DNA of 64,000 nucleotides from an uncultured SAR86 cluster bacterium (GTDB lineage: Bacteria; Pseudomonadota; Gammaproteobacteria; Magnimaribacterales; AG-339-G14): positions 1-64,000 of the forward strand of contig CACMTR010000002.1 in NCBI GenBank assembly GCA_902616715.1, written 5' to 3'. The translations under genes were made by a program, and so were the position numbers. Shown one piece after another: positions 45,642 through 58,846 of the stretch (position 1 is the stretch's first letter; every line of letters begins with the position of its first letter). The notes beneath the pieces are model-generated. The model was not told the origin of the DNA, made no database searches, and saw nothing but the letters and a program-made list of their open reading frames with translations.

Positions 45642-46970
45642 TTGCAAATTTGGAAGGACTGTAAAAGTCAATTTAAGCATGAGCTTAACGAGGAAGAGTT
45701 TTCTGCCTGGATAAACCCTTTAGACTTCACTCAATATGCTGATGATAACGGGGTTAAGTCCTTTTACGTGCTCGCTCCCAATGATTTTATTAAAGAGCAT
45801 ATTAGAACGAATTTTGATGATAAATTTAGAGATTTTTTAGCAAAAGCGTCAGGCAATAGTAATTTTTCTTTAATTTATGACTTATCTACAAAGCATAAGT
45901 TATTGAAATTAAAGAAAAAAAATAAAAATATTTCTCTTTTCTCAGATAAAGAAAATTCTTTGGTGGAAAATTTCACTTTTGAAACTTTCGTGGAAGGTAA
46001 ATCCAATCATATTGCCTTAGCAGCAGCTAAACAGGTTTCTGACTTGCCAGACGGAGCCTATAATCCTTTATTTATCTATGGAGGCGTTGGATTAGGAAAA
46101 ACTCATTTAATGCACGCAGTTGGAAATAAAATTAAGGCAAATGATTCCTCTAAAAAAGTTGTTTATGTTCATTCAGAGCGATTTGTTGGAGATATGGTTA
46201 AATCTCTTCAATTGGGCGCTATTAACGAATTTAAAAACTTTTACAGATCCGTAGATGCCTTATTGATCGATGATATTCAGTTTTTTGCAGGTAAAGAGCA
46301 ATCACAAGAGGAGTTATTTCATACTTTTAATTCTTTGTTAGAAGGCGGCCAGCAAATGATTTTGACTTGTGATAGGTATCCTAAAGAAATAAATGGATTA
46401 GAAGAGCGATTAAAATCAAGATTAGGATGGGGCTTGCCCGTAGTAATTGAACCTCCTGAATTAGAAACAAGAGTTGCTATTCTACTAAGTAAAGCTGAAG
46501 AAAGAGGTTACGATTTGTCTCAAGAAAGTGCATTTTTTATGGCCCAAAAGATTAGATCAAATGTCAGAGAGCTTGAAGGATCCCTAGCAAGAGTAGGCGC
46601 AGAAGCAAAGTTTACAAACAAGGAAATTGACGTTAGTTTAATTAAGGAGTCTTTATCAGATCTTTTATCGATTCAGGCTAGACAAGTTAGTATAGATAAT
46701 ATCCAAAAGATAGTATCAGACTACTACAACATTAAACTATCAGATCTTTTGTCAAATAAAAGAAACAGATCTTTGGCAAGACCTAGACAATTATCCATGA
46801 GTTTAGCCAAAGAACTTACAACACATAGTCTGCCTGAAATAGGCGAATCTTTTGGCGGAAGGGATCATACTACTGTGCTTCATGCCTGTAGAAGGATAAA
46901 TGAGCTTAGAACTGTCGATACTAACATTGAAGAAGACTATAAAAAACTAGTTAGAGCTCTGACAGCATAA
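45642..46970 (+). CDS. dnaA: Chromosomal replication initiator DnaA
   Basis: A 442-residue DnaA. Domain I is at the N-terminus ([21 protein letters not shown]), the AAA+ domain has Walker [10 protein letters not shown] near 148 and LLIDDIQFF near 207, and the DNA-binding domain ends with the signature [15 protein letters not shown] near 410. Domain II is very short. The start is TTG with GGAGA six bases upstream. Its stop overlaps the dnaN start (TAATG). Confidence 0.97.
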   Translation: MQIWKDCKSQFKHELNEEEFSAWINPLDFTQYADDNGVKSFYVLAPNDFIKEHIRTNFDDKFRDFLAKASGNSNFSLIYDLSTKHKLLKLKKKNKNISLFSDKENSLVENFTFETFVEGKSNHIALAAAKQVSDLPDGAYNPLFIYGGVGLGKTHLMHAVGNKIKANDSSKKVVYVHSERFVGDMVKSLQLGAINEFKNFYRSVDALLIDDIQFFAGKEQSQEELFHTFNSLLEGGQQMILTCDRYPKEINGLEERLKSRLGWGLPVVIEPPELETRVAILLSKAEERGYDLSQESAFFMAQKIRSNVRELEGSLARVGAEAKFTNKEIDVSLIKESLSDLLSIQARQVSIDNIQKIVSDYYNIKLSDLLSNKRNRSLARPRQLSMSLAKELTTHSLPEIGESFGGRDHTTVLHACRRINELRTVDTNIEEDYKKLVRALTA

Positions 46971-48070
46971 TGAACTTTAAAATTCTAAAATCTAAATTAT
47001 CTGAACCTTTATCTTTATTGGCGTCAGTCGCAGAAAGTAGGCAGTCAATACCTATTTTATCTAATATTTTTATAAAGGCTGAAAAAGATTTAATTACTCT
47101 GATTGCAACAGATTTAGAGATTGAGTTAAGTTTTAAAATTGATTGTGATGCTATTTTAGAACCAGGAGAGACAACAGTTTCAGCCAGAAAAATTTTTGAT
47201 TTAACGAGGTCTTTGCCTGACGAGACTTCTCTTGAGTTCATGCTCAAAGAAAATCAATTAATAGTTACAGCTCTAAAATTTAATGGAGAGTTTGCTATTT
47301 TGCCAATTCAAGACTTTCCAGTCGTTGAGATTGAAAAATTTGATCTGGAAACAACTTTGAATGGCAAAGTATTCGCTGATTTAATTGATCAAACCTCTTT
47401 TGCAATGGCTTCTCAGGACGTTAGATATTACTTAAACGGTATCTTAGTTGAAATAGAAGGTTCTAATGTAAATTTAGTTGCTACAGATGGTCATAGATTG
47501 GCATGGGCATCAGAAACATTAGAAAAAGATTTAGAAGAAAACAAACTGATTTTACCTAGAAAATCAGCATTAGAATTACAAAAATTGTTAAATCTTTATC
47601 CAGGCGAAGTAAACTTATCTTTTTCATCCAATCAAATTTTAATTTCTTCTGATGAGTTTAGGTTTGTTAGCAAACTTATAGAAGGTAATTATCCTGACTA
47701 CCAGAAAGTTTTTCCCTCAGGGGAAGAGCAAACCTTAAAAGTTGAAAAATCTTTAATTCAAACGGCGTTAAACAGAGCATCTGTTCTATCAAACGAAAAA
47801 TACAGAGGAGTAAAATTTATACTCTCTAAGGATAATTTAAAGATTTGTGCAAATAATCCTAGCAAAGAAAGTGCTGAAGAAGAAATCTCAGTAGATTATT
47901 CTGGAGACGACTTAGAAATCGGTTTTAATATTAGTTATATTCAAGAATCTTTGTCAGTTATTCATAATGCTGAAGTAGATTTCGTTTTTTATGGGCCTGA
48001 AAATTCATGTATTATTAAAAACAACAAAAACGATAACTTAGTTCATGTAATTATGCCGATGCGATTATGA
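46970..48070 (+). CDS. dnaN: DNA polymerase III beta subunit (sliding clamp)
   Basis: A 366-residue beta clamp with three repeated domains; conserved SRQSIPILSNIFIKA near 25, VATDGHRLA near 170 and the C-terminal HVIMPMRL are standard. It tethers polymerase III to DNA. It is translationally coupled to dnaA. Confidence 0.97.
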   Translation: MNFKILKSKLSEPLSLLASVAESRQSIPILSNIFIKAEKDLITLIATDLEIELSFKIDCDAILEPGETTVSARKIFDLTRSLPDETSLEFMLKENQLIVTALKFNGEFAILPIQDFPVVEIEKFDLETTLNGKVFADLIDQTSFAMASQDVRYYLNGILVEIEGSNVNLVATDGHRLAWASETLEKDLEENKLILPRKSALELQKLLNLYPGEVNLSFSSNQILISSDEFRFVSKLIEGNYPDYQKVFPSGEEQTLKVEKSLIQTALNRASVLSNEKYRGVKFILSKDNLKICANNPSKESAEEEISVDYSGDDLEIGFNISYIQESLSVIHNAEVDFVFYGPENSCIIKNNKNDNLVHVIMPMRL

Positions 48071-48074
48071 TTTC

Positions 48075-49097
48075 ATGTATCTTAATCAATTACACCTTTT
48101 AAATTTTAGATCTTTTGAAGATTCTTTCTTTGACCTTAAAGATACGAATCTAGTTTACGGCGAGAATGGTTGCGGTAAAACTTCTTTTTTGGAAGCGATT
48201 CACTTTTCTTTGAAGGCTAAGTCTTTTAGAACTAGTAGTGTAAATTCAATGATTAATAAAAATTATGACTTCTTTAGAATAAGCACAAAAGTTAATTCTG
48301 ATAAGAAGATAATAGAGAAAAGAATTGGGAAAGTTCTTATTAAAGATAACTATGAAACTTTCAACAAGTACGATGTTCTGCCTCTTTTGTTAAATAACTT
48401 TAGTTTAAGATTTTTAGAACAAAATAAAGAGATAAGAAGAGAATTCATAGATTATTTTTTGTTTCACGTGAAACATGATTATTTAGAAAAATTAAAAAAA
48501 TTTAAAAAAATTCTTTTTTCAAGAAACATAGCTCTAAAAGAGAAGGATGTCGAACAAATATCAGTTTGGACTAAATTATTAATAGAGATTAGTAATGAAA
48601 TAAACATCTCTAGAAAAGAAATAGTTACTGAAGTACTAGAAGATTTAGAAGAAAACATATTAGGCAAAGTAGGAGATAATAAGTGGTCTGAAATTCTTTC
48701 TACATTAGAAATTTCTTTTTTCTCTGGTTGGGAGGGTGAAAGTCTTGAAAAGCGACTAAGAGAAGAATATGAAGAGGATCTCGCTAAAGGTTTTACAAAA
48801 TCAGGTGCTCATAAATTTGATTTAGAAATAAATGTTTTAGGTGAAAAAAGTGGAAATATTCTTTCGAGAGGAGAACAGAAGCTATTGATTTTATTGGTTT
48901 TTTTATCATTTGGAGAATTTTTTTCTAATCTTGAAAATAAAAATTTAATATATCTTATAGATGATTTGTCCTCAGAATTGGATCAAAAGAATTTGAATTT
49001 GGCTATGCAGTTTTTAAACATTACAAAAGGACAAAAGATAATTACTTCAGTAAAAAAAATAGAAAATGAGTCCATTAATCAACTAATTGATTTATAA
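48075..49097 (+). CDS. recF: DNA replication and repair protein RecF
   Basis: A 340-residue RecF with Walker A GENGCGKTSF near 31-40, the ABC-type signature ILSRGEQKLLILL near 262 and Walker B IYLIDDLSSELD near 295. It loads RecA at gaps. It follows dnaN by four bases. The stretch coding for FLFHVKHDY contains a perfect parS site, so codon choice here is constrained by the partition system. Confidence 0.95.
   Translation: MYLNQLHLLNFRSFEDSFFDLKDTNLVYGENGCGKTSFLEAIHFSLKAKSFRTSSVNSMINKNYDFFRISTKVNSDKKIIEKRIGKVLIKDNYETFNKYDVLPLLLNNFSLRFLEQNKEIRREFIDYFLFHVKHDYLEKLKKFKKILFSRNIALKEKDVEQISVWTKLLIEISNEINISRKEIVTEVLEDLEENILGKVGDNKWSEILSTLEISFFSGWEGESLEKRLREEYEEDLAKGFTKSGAHKFDLEINVLGEKSGNILSRGEQKLLILLVFLSFGEFFSNLENKNLIYLIDDLSSELDQKNLNLAMQFLNITKGQKIITSVKKIENESINQLIDL
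48460..48475. promoter_or_regulatory. Perfect 16-bp parS centromere site inside recF
   Basis: TGTTTCACGTGAAACA, identical to the consensus ParB-binding palindrome of bacterial chromosomes. It is about 10 kb from parAB and 2.8 kb from the dnaA start, within the origin domain as expected. Confidence 0.93.
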
Positions 49098-52050
<2,953 letters not shown>

Positions 52051-52054
<4 letters not shown>

Positions 52055-53394
52055 TTTAAGGATTTCTTATAAAACTCAGTTAGGCTATCAATCGAAATAG
52101 TCTCTTGATTCATCGTATCTCTATTTCTAACAGTGACTGTCTGGTTTTCTAAGCTGTCAAAATCGACGGTTATGCAGATTGGGGTTCCTATTTCATCGTG
52201 TTTTCTGTAACTTTTCCCAATATTTCCAGTGTTTTCTAATATCACCCTGCCCAATTTTTCATTTTGTAAGGTTTTCTTGAGTTTTTTAGCTAATTCCACT
52301 AATTCTGGGTTATTTTTCTTTAGAGGCACTACCGCAGCTTTGATAGGCGAAAGATGTGGTTTTAAGCCTAAAACTACTCTTTTTGTGCCATTTTCCAGTA
52401 CTTCTTCTCTGTAAGCTTCATTTAGTATAGCCAAAAACCCTCTTTCTACCCCCGCTGAAGGCTCAATTACATAGGGAACGCTCCAAGTCTTATCTTCATT
52501 TTGTATGGCTAATTTAGAATTAGACCGCTTATTTTCCTTTGTGTTAGACTGAAGATTGAGTTCATTCTGGTTTTTACTATGAGAACCTAGGTCAAAATCA
52601 GTTCTATTTGCAATTCCTTCTAGCTCTTCTAATCCATGCGGAAACTTATACATGAGATCTACTGTTGCTTTTGAGTAATGAGCCAATTCATGTTTTTCAA
52701 CATTCAAGAGCTCTATACTCTCTTTTTTTACTCCTTGCTCCTCCCACCATTTTAATCTCTGTTCAATCCAATATTCATGCCATTTTTCATCTTCTCCAGG
52801 CAAAACAAAAAACTCAAGTTCCATTTGCTCAAACTCTCTAACTCTAAAAATAAAGTTTCTTGGTGTAATTTCATTCCTGAAGGCTTTACCAATTTGGGCT
52901 ATTCCAAAAGGAGGTTTTCTAGAGGTTGAATCTGTTATATTTTTAAAATTAGTAAAAATTTGCTGAGCAGTTTCTGGCCTCAAATAAGCAAAACTATCTC
53001 CGTCATCAACAGGACCAATGTTTGTTTTAAACATCAAATTAAATTGTCTCGGTTCAGTAAGGTCTTCATCTTTGCAATAATCAGGAATTTGATCTGCTCT
53101 AAATCTTTCACCACAAGATTTACAATCCACTAATGGATCAGTAAAAGTATCTTCATGACCAGAATATTTAAGAACTTCAGGATGAGTCAAAATAGACGCA
53201 TCAATACCTTCAACATCATCTCTGTCGTAAACGATAGAACTCCACCAAGAATCTTTTAAGTTATTTTTTAATTCAACTCCCAAAGGACCAAAATCATAGA
53301 CACCTTGGATGCCCCCGTAGATCTCATTTGACTGAAATATGAATCCCCTTCTTTTACAAAGAGCAACCAACTCGTCCATATTTTTTGCTGTCAT
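52051..53394 (-). CDS. glyS: Glycyl-tRNA synthetase, single-chain (alpha2, eukaryote/archaeal-like) type
   Basis: A 447-residue class IIa synthetase. The N-terminal [19 protein letters not shown], the zinc-like CKSCGERF insert near 92, [13 protein letters not shown] near 138, [14 protein letters not shown] (motif 2 region) and [13 protein letters not shown] (motif 3) are those of the homodimeric GlyQS type. Most gammaproteobacteria instead carry the unrelated alpha2beta2 GlyQ+GlyS enzyme in this place, next to gmhB. No glyQ/glyS pair is in the window. The gene symbol follows the usual naming of the single-chain enzyme. Confidence 0.93.
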
Positions 53395-53423
53395 TAATGC
53401 ATTTAAACTATAGTAAGTGCTTA

Positions 53424-54872
53424 CTAAGATCTCCAGAAAAAGGTTGTAAATAAAACTAGCAATGTATAAATTTCTAATCTTCCAAGTATCATTGTAAACG
53501 ATAATATTATTTTGCTTACATCATTTAATGACGCATAGTTATTTGTCGCGTCTCCCAAAGCTGGGCCGAGATTATTTAAGCATGAGAATATTGTTGAAAA
53601 AGCAGTTTCTATATTTAAGCCAGTAGCTAATATTAATAGTATCCCAAAAAATAATGCAAATAAGTAAACTGAGACAAACCCCCAAACAGAATCCGAGATA
53701 TCTGAATCTATTACATTATCTCCGACCTTAAGAGGTATGACTGAACTTGGGTGAATTAGTTTCTTTAATTCATTTTTTGCTTGTCTGTAAAGAATATAAA
53801 TCCTAATAGCTTTTAAACCTCCTCCAGTGGATCCTGCACAAGCCCCCATACCAGCTAAAGCAATCAATAAATATGGAATGAAAAGTGGCAAAGAAGAATG
53901 ATCAGTTACAACAAATCCTGTAGTAGTTGCAAAGGAAACTGTTTGGAACAGAGATAGGATTAAAGTGTCTATGTTATCTAAACCTATTGATGATTGTAGA
54001 ACGATAAAAATAATTAAAAACGAACTAAATAAAACAATGCTATAAAAACTAAGTTCTTTGTCTTTAAAGTATCCTCCAAGTTCAAGCTTATTAAATGCGA
54101 CAAAATGTAGTGAAAAACTCATTGCTGACAGGAACATAAACACCGAAGCGAAAAAATATATAAAATTATTGGAAAAATATGCAAAGCTTGCATCATAATT
54201 TGAGAATCCCCCTATAGCAATGGTTGAGAAAGAATGTGTAATTGCGTCAAAATTACTCATTCCTGAAAATCTATAGCAAAAGAAACACATAATTGTAAGA
54301 AAAAGGTAAATAAACCACAAAGATTTGGCTGTTTCAGCCATTTTTGGCCTTAATTTATTATTATTTACAGGATTTGAGGCTTCTCCCCTATATAATTGCA
54401 TTCCTCCAATGCCTAATATTGGAAATAGTGCTAACGCTAAGACAACAATCCCTAAGCCTCCAACCCATTGCAATAGCGCCCTATAAAATAGAATGGATTT
54501 TAACTCTACATCAAGATTAGTAAATATTGTAGCTCCAGTTGTCGTTAAACCTGAGACAGACTCGAAGTAAGCATTCACTATAGATAAAGATTTTTCCTGT
54601 AAAACGAAAGGAATTGATGCAAAAATGGAGAATACAAACCATAAAAGAACAATTAGTAAGAATCCATCTCTTATTTTTAGGTCTTCATAGTCTTTCTTAT
54701 AATTTACGCCATACAGGAATAATCCTGACACAAAAGTTATTAAAGCTGATTGAAAGAAACTTGAATAGTTAGTTTCATTGTAGATCAACGAAATCAAAAG
54801 AGGAACAAGCTGAATTAATGAAAATAATATCAATCCAGTTCCTAATATCTTTGAAATTAGTCTAAATTTCAC
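53424..54872 (-). CDS. trkH: Trk potassium uptake system membrane subunit
   Basis: A 482-residue TrkH with four M1-P-M2 repeats; the selectivity-filter-like turns are [32 protein letters not shown] and [10 protein letters not shown]. It forms the K+ channel gated by TrkA, encoded ten bases upstream. The start is GTG. Confidence 0.95.
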   Translation of the reverse strand: MKFRLISKILGTGLILFSLIQLVPLLISLIYNETNYSSFFQSALITFVSGLFLYGVNYKKDYEDLKIRDGFLLIVLLWFVFSIFASIPFVLQEKSLSIVNAYFESVSGLTTTGATIFTNLDVELKSILFYRALLQWVGGLGIVVLALALFPILGIGGMQLYRGEASNPVNNNKLRPKMAETAKSLWFIYLFLTIMCFFCYRFSGMSNFDAITHSFSTIAIGGFSNYDASFAYFSNNFIYFFASVFMFLSAMSFSLHFVAFNKLELGGYFKDKELSFYSIVLFSSFLIIFIVLQSSIGLDNIDTLILSLFQTVSFATTTGFVVTDHSSLPLFIPYLLIALAGMGACAGSTGGGLKAIRIYILYRQAKNELKKLIHPSSVIPLKVGDNVIDSDISDSVWGFVSVYLFALFFGILLILATGLNIETAFSTIFSCLNNLGPALGDATNNYASLNDVSKIILSFTMILGRLEIYTLLVLFTTFFWRS

Positions 54873-54882
54873 AAAAACACCT

Positions 54883-56244
54883 TTATTTCGTTAATTTTCG
54901 CTCAACTTCTTCGAATTTACTGGAATCTGACAGAAAAACTATTAAATGATCATTTTCTTCAACTTTAACATCGTGATGAGCTATTTTTATCTTATCGTCG
55001 CTTGAAATGGCAGCTATAACAGTTCCTTCAGGTGTTGAAATTTCCCCAAAATCTTTTCCAACAATATTTTCTGCGTTTTCAGATGACTTTGCTACTATTT
55101 CAATTGCTTCAGCTTTACCTCTTTTAAGAGAATGAGCTGTTACTAGCTCCTTTTTTGATAGGTTTTTTAAAACAACTCCAATAGCTATATCTGTTGGAGC
55201 AATAGTAATGTCAACTTCTTCATTTTCTTTAATTAAATCAAGATAATTTTGCTTATTTACTAAAGAGACAATTTTTTTTGCCCCTAGTTTTTTTGCTAAT
55301 AAAGATGACATTACGTTTGCCTCATCATTATTTGTCAAAGCACAAAATAGATCCATATTATCTATATTTTCTTCTTCTAATAATTCTGAGTCAGATGAAT
55401 CTCCATGAAGGATTAACGAGTTCTCAAGTTTTTCATTTAGGTAAACACATCTTTCTTTATCCGCTTCTATAATTTTTACTCTATATTTAGATTCCAAAGA
55501 ATTTGCTAACCGTCTACCGATCCTTCCTCCTCCAGCAATCATTATATTTTTGTATCCTTTATCGTATTGGTAGATTGTTGATATAACTTTTTTAATATCT
55601 TTCTTAGCCGAAATAAAAAAAACTTCATCTCCCTTATTTATCGTGTCGCTACCATTTGGGATTATTAAATTTTCATCTCTATTGATTGCAGCAACTCTAA
55701 CGTCCACGTTAGGAATTATTTCTTTAAGTTCTGAAATTTTATGACCAGTTATCAAACCTCCTTTAGCTTTTACGCTCACCATTGATGCTTGACCGTTTCC
55801 AAAATCTAAAACTTTATTTGCACCAGGAACTTCAATAATTCTTTTTATGAAATCTGTAATTAAATTCTCAGGGCTAATGACAACATCTATTGTGTAATCT
55901 CCTGCTTCAAAAATTTCACTACCTTTCCCACCTAAATATTGTGTAGCCCTAATACGAGCCATGGTTTTAGTTTTCTTACTAATATGTTTAATCATCTGAC
56001 ATGCAACCATATTCACTTCATCGTATTGAGTCATTGCTATAGCTAGATCAGCTTTTTCTATTTCAGCTTGTTCCAATGTTTTTGGATAGCAGGCATTCCC
56101 ACAGATAGTTTTCAGATCGTGATGATCAGAAATTTTTATAAGTTTTTCTTGTTTTAAATCAATCAGAGTTACGTCATGATCGGATGCAAGAATAGCCGAG
56201 AGTTCTGAACCGACTTGGCCGGCACCTAAAATTACTATGTTCAA
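54883..56244 (-). CDS. trkA: Trk potassium uptake system NAD-binding subunit
   Basis: A 453-residue TrkA with two RCK halves: Rossmann motifs GAGQVGSELSAIL at the N-terminus and GGGRIGRRLANSL near 238, each followed by a TrkA-C domain. It gates TrkH. The start is TTG. Usually rsmB lies between fmt and trkA; here only a 46-base gap does. Confidence 0.95.
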   Translation of the reverse strand: MNIVILGAGQVGSELSAILASDHDVTLIDLKQEKLIKISDHHDLKTICGNACYPKTLEQAEIEKADLAIAMTQYDEVNMVACQMIKHISKKTKTMARIRATQYLGGKGSEIFEAGDYTIDVVISPENLITDFIKRIIEVPGANKVLDFGNGQASMVSVKAKGGLITGHKISELKEIIPNVDVRVAAINRDENLIIPNGSDTINKGDEVFFISAKKDIKKVISTIYQYDKGYKNIMIAGGGRIGRRLANSLESKYRVKIIEADKERCVYLNEKLENSLILHGDSSDSELLEEENIDNMDLFCALTNNDEANVMSSLLAKKLGAKKIVSLVNKQNYLDLIKENEEVDITIAPTDIAIGVVLKNLSKKELVTAHSLKRGKAEAIEIVAKSSENAENIVGKDFGEISTPEGTVIAAISSDDKIKIAHHDVKVEENDHLIVFLSDSSKFEEVERKLTK

Positions 56245-56290
56245 TTTTTATCCCTTGTAAAATTATACTCCCAGATATTTTTTTTAGTAA

Positions 56291-57223
56291 CTAGCTTAAA
56301 AAATTTTCTTGTGAAAATATTTGTTTAGATCCATTATAAAAGGACTCATACTTTTGCCTTTTTTTGCCAGCCCTGGAAAGTTCTTTGATACTTACGCAGA
56401 AATCTTTTGCGCCAATAAATAAATTATGCTTTGAAACTTCAACAATTTTTCCTGGGCCAGGGCTTTCTATTGCAACTGTCTCAGCTAGATAAAAATTTAT
56501 TCTCTCTCTGCTCAATAAACTATAGGTTGCAGGAGAGGGACTTAAGCCATTAATAAGATTAGTTATGTTAATAGCCGTTGTAGACCAATCGATTTTGGAT
56601 TCCTCCTTGATTATTTTAGGAGCGTAAGATGCTTTTTCGTTGTCTTGATTGACTAAGTTGAAAGTATTTTTATCAATAGAATCAATAACTTCTAAAATTT
56701 TAGTAGAAGATACTTTAGACATTTTTCTTTCCAAGCTATCAGATGTTTCGCTTTGTTCAATATCAATTAAAACTTGTTCGTAAACGGGACCTGTGTCCAA
56801 ACCTTTTTCCATTTTCATAAAACTTACACCGGTCAACTTGTCCCCATTGATAATAGCTCTTTGAATTGGTGCAGCACCTCGTAATTTAGGGAGTAAAGAA
56901 GTGTGAATGTTCAACGCGCCCTTCTTGAAAATTTTTAGCATTTCTTCTGGTATCAAATGGCCATAAGCAAAAACTACGAATAGATCGGCTTCTTTAGATT
57001 TTAAAAAATCTATAAAGTCTTTGTCTTTCAAAATTGGTGGTTGTTTGACTTCAATATTATTGTCTTCGGCAAACAGCTTTACAGGAGGTTTAGTAATTTT
57101 TTTCCCTCTACCGGATGGTTTGTCTTCATTGGTTAAAACCAAAGTTAATTCGTGATCTGACTCATGAATAGTTGTTAATGTTTCTATTGCAATTTCAGGA
57201 GTACCAGCAAAAATAATTTTCAT
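56291..57223 (-). CDS. fmt: Methionyl-tRNA formyltransferase
   Basis: A 310-residue Fmt with the catalytic signature LNIHTSLLPKLRGAAPIQRAI near 105-125 and MEKGLDTGPVY near 145. It formylates initiator Met-tRNA. The C-terminal OB domain is present. It is six bases downstream of def on the same strand. Confidence 0.96.
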   Translation of the reverse strand: MKIIFAGTPEIAIETLTTIHESDHELTLVLTNEDKPSGRGKKITKPPVKLFAEDNNIEVKQPPILKDKDFIDFLKSKEADLFVVFAYGHLIPEEMLKIFKKGALNIHTSLLPKLRGAAPIQRAIINGDKLTGVSFMKMEKGLDTGPVYEQVLIDIEQSETSDSLERKMSKVSSTKILEVIDSIDKNTFNLVNQDNEKASYAPKIIKEESKIDWSTTAINITNLINGLSPSPATYSLLSRERINFYLAETVAIESPGPGKIVEVSKHNLFIGAKDFCVSIKELSRAGKKRQKYESFYNGSKQIFSQENFLS

Positions 57224-57229
57224 AAGATT

Positions 57230-57730
57230 TTATTTTTTAAGTTTAAGTAACTTTGATCGAATGCGTTGTCTCTTGACTGAAGAAATATAATCTACCATGA
57301 GTTTTCCATCTAGATGATCGGTTTCATGTTGAACAACTACTCCTAATAAACCTTCAGGAATTATTTTCTCATTTTCACCAGAGAGATTTTGAAAACTTAT
57401 TTCAACTTGAGTTGGTCGAATTACTTCTTCGTAAAATCCAGGAATTGATAAACACCCCTCATCGTAACCACCCTTTTTATTTTCATTTAAGACTTTAATT
57501 TTTGGATTTACGAAAATGTGAGGCTCCTGTTTTTCATCTGATATGTCTGCAACAATTATTCTCTTATTAACTCCAATTTGAATTGCTGCTAAGCCGATAC
57601 CTTTAAATTCGTACATTGTTTCTAGAAGATCGTTTGCAAGCTCCTTTAAATTGGAATCAAAATTAGTTACTTCTTTAGCAACTTCTCTGAGCTTGGGATC
57701 TGGAAAAGTTAAAATTTTTCTTATAGTCAT
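57230..57730 (-). CDS. def: Peptide deformylase
   Basis: A 166-residue deformylase with the three motifs GIGLAAIQIGV, EGCLSIPG (metal Cys) and QHETDHLDG (HExxH). It removes the formyl group from nascent proteins and forms an operon with fmt. It is divergent from purE. Confidence 0.97.
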   Translation of the reverse strand: MTIRKILTFPDPKLREVAKEVTNFDSNLKELANDLLETMYEFKGIGLAAIQIGVNKRIIVADISDEKQEPHIFVNPKIKVLNENKKGGYDEGCLSIPGFYEEVIRPTQVEISFQNLSGENEKIIPEGLLGVVVQHETDHLDGKLMVDYISSVKRQRIRSKLLKLKK

Positions 57731-57790
57731 TTAAGTTTTAATCTAAAATAAAATGTAATTATAAGTAATATTTTTTAGGTAGGGTTTATT

Positions 57791-58279
57791 TTGAAAGTAT
57801 CAATAGTTATAGGTTCTAAAACCGACATGGAATTAGCAGAAGCAGCTGGAGATGTATTAAAACAATTAGAAATTGAATACAGCATAAATGTTTTGAGTGC
57901 ACATCGAATGCCTGAATATCTTCAAGAACACTTGCAAGCAGCCATTGCTGATGGAACTAAAGTCTTTATTGGCATAGCTGGAATGGCAGCTCATCTAGCT
58001 GGAAATATTGCTGCTCACACGTCATTGCCAGTAATAGGAGTTCCTGGTGATGGTGGGCCTTTAAGTGGTCTCGACGCGTTGCTCTCAACTGTCCAAATGC
58101 CAAAAGGAGTTCCGGTAGCTACTGTTGCTATAGGTAAAGCAGGCGCGATAAATGCAGGCCATTTAGCAGCACAAATTCTTTCTGTTTCTGATGAAAAACT
58201 ACAAAGCTTAATAAGTGAAGCAAGAAAAGCTAACAAAGAACAGCTAAAAAAGGAAAACGACGAGCTTCAGGGAATTTAA
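57791..58279 (+). CDS. purE: N5-carboxyaminoimidazole ribonucleotide mutase
   Basis: A 162-residue class I PurE of purine synthesis with GSKTDMELAEAA, SAHRMPEYL (normally SAHRTP), AGNIAAHTSLPVIGVP and LLSTVQMPKGVPVATVAIG. The start is TTG with GGTAGGG upstream. The partner purK is not next to it. It begins a plus-strand unit with tsaC and aroE, at the place where dprA often lies. Confidence 0.95.
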   Translation: MKVSIVIGSKTDMELAEAAGDVLKQLEIEYSINVLSAHRMPEYLQEHLQAAIADGTKVFIGIAGMAAHLAGNIAAHTSLPVIGVPGDGGPLSGLDALLSTVQMPKGVPVATVAIGKAGAINAGHLAAQILSVSDEKLQSLISEARKANKEQLKKENDELQGI

Positions 58280-58309
58280 CTAAAAATTCGACGAACTTTA
58301 AAGAAGTTA

Positions 58310-58846
58310 ATGTCAATTTTGCAGAAAATATTCAATAATGATCAGGTTTTTGCTCATCCTACAGAAGGAGTTTGGGGCTTAGGTTGTAATCCTTTTTCAG
58401 AGATTGCTGTAGATAATCTCTTCGATATTAAGCAAAGACCTAAGAATAAAGGTGTGATAGTTCTGGCTGGAAATGAAAATCAATTAGGTCATTTTATAAA
58501 TCATCTAACTAAGGATCAAAAAAAATCATTTTTTGAAAAATCTCCTGGACCGCATACATGGCTGATTCCAGCTAGTGATGAAATTCCAATTTGGCTTCAA
58601 GGAAAAACTGGATTGGTAGCGGTAAGATTATCTTTGCATCCTGATGTTATTAGAATTACGAATGAATTAGAAAGTCCTATTTGCTCTTCCTCCGCAAATT
58701 TGAGTGGAGAAGAGCCAGCTAAGAATGAGTCAGACATAAAAAAAATTTTTGGGAGAGCTCTTCATATTGTTGATGGTGAATTAGGCAAACTTAACAAACC
58801 AACTCCTGTCCAAGAATTAATAACTGGAAAATGGATTAGAAAATGA
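58310..58846 (+). CDS. tsaC: Threonylcarbamoyl-AMP synthase
   Basis: A 178-residue TsaC (YrdC) with HPTEGVWGLGCNP, KQRPKNKGVIVLA and SSANLSGEEPA. It makes the t6A precursor for tRNA position 37. Short form without the Sua5 C-domain. Its stop overlaps the aroE start by four bases. Confidence 0.94.
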   Translation: MSILQKIFNNDQVFAHPTEGVWGLGCNPFSEIAVDNLFDIKQRPKNKGVIVLAGNENQLGHFINHLTKDQKKSFFEKSPGPHTWLIPASDEIPIWLQGKTGLVAVRLSLHPDVIRITNELESPICSSSANLSGEEPAKNESDIKKIFGRALHIVDGELGKLNKPTPVQELITGKWIRK

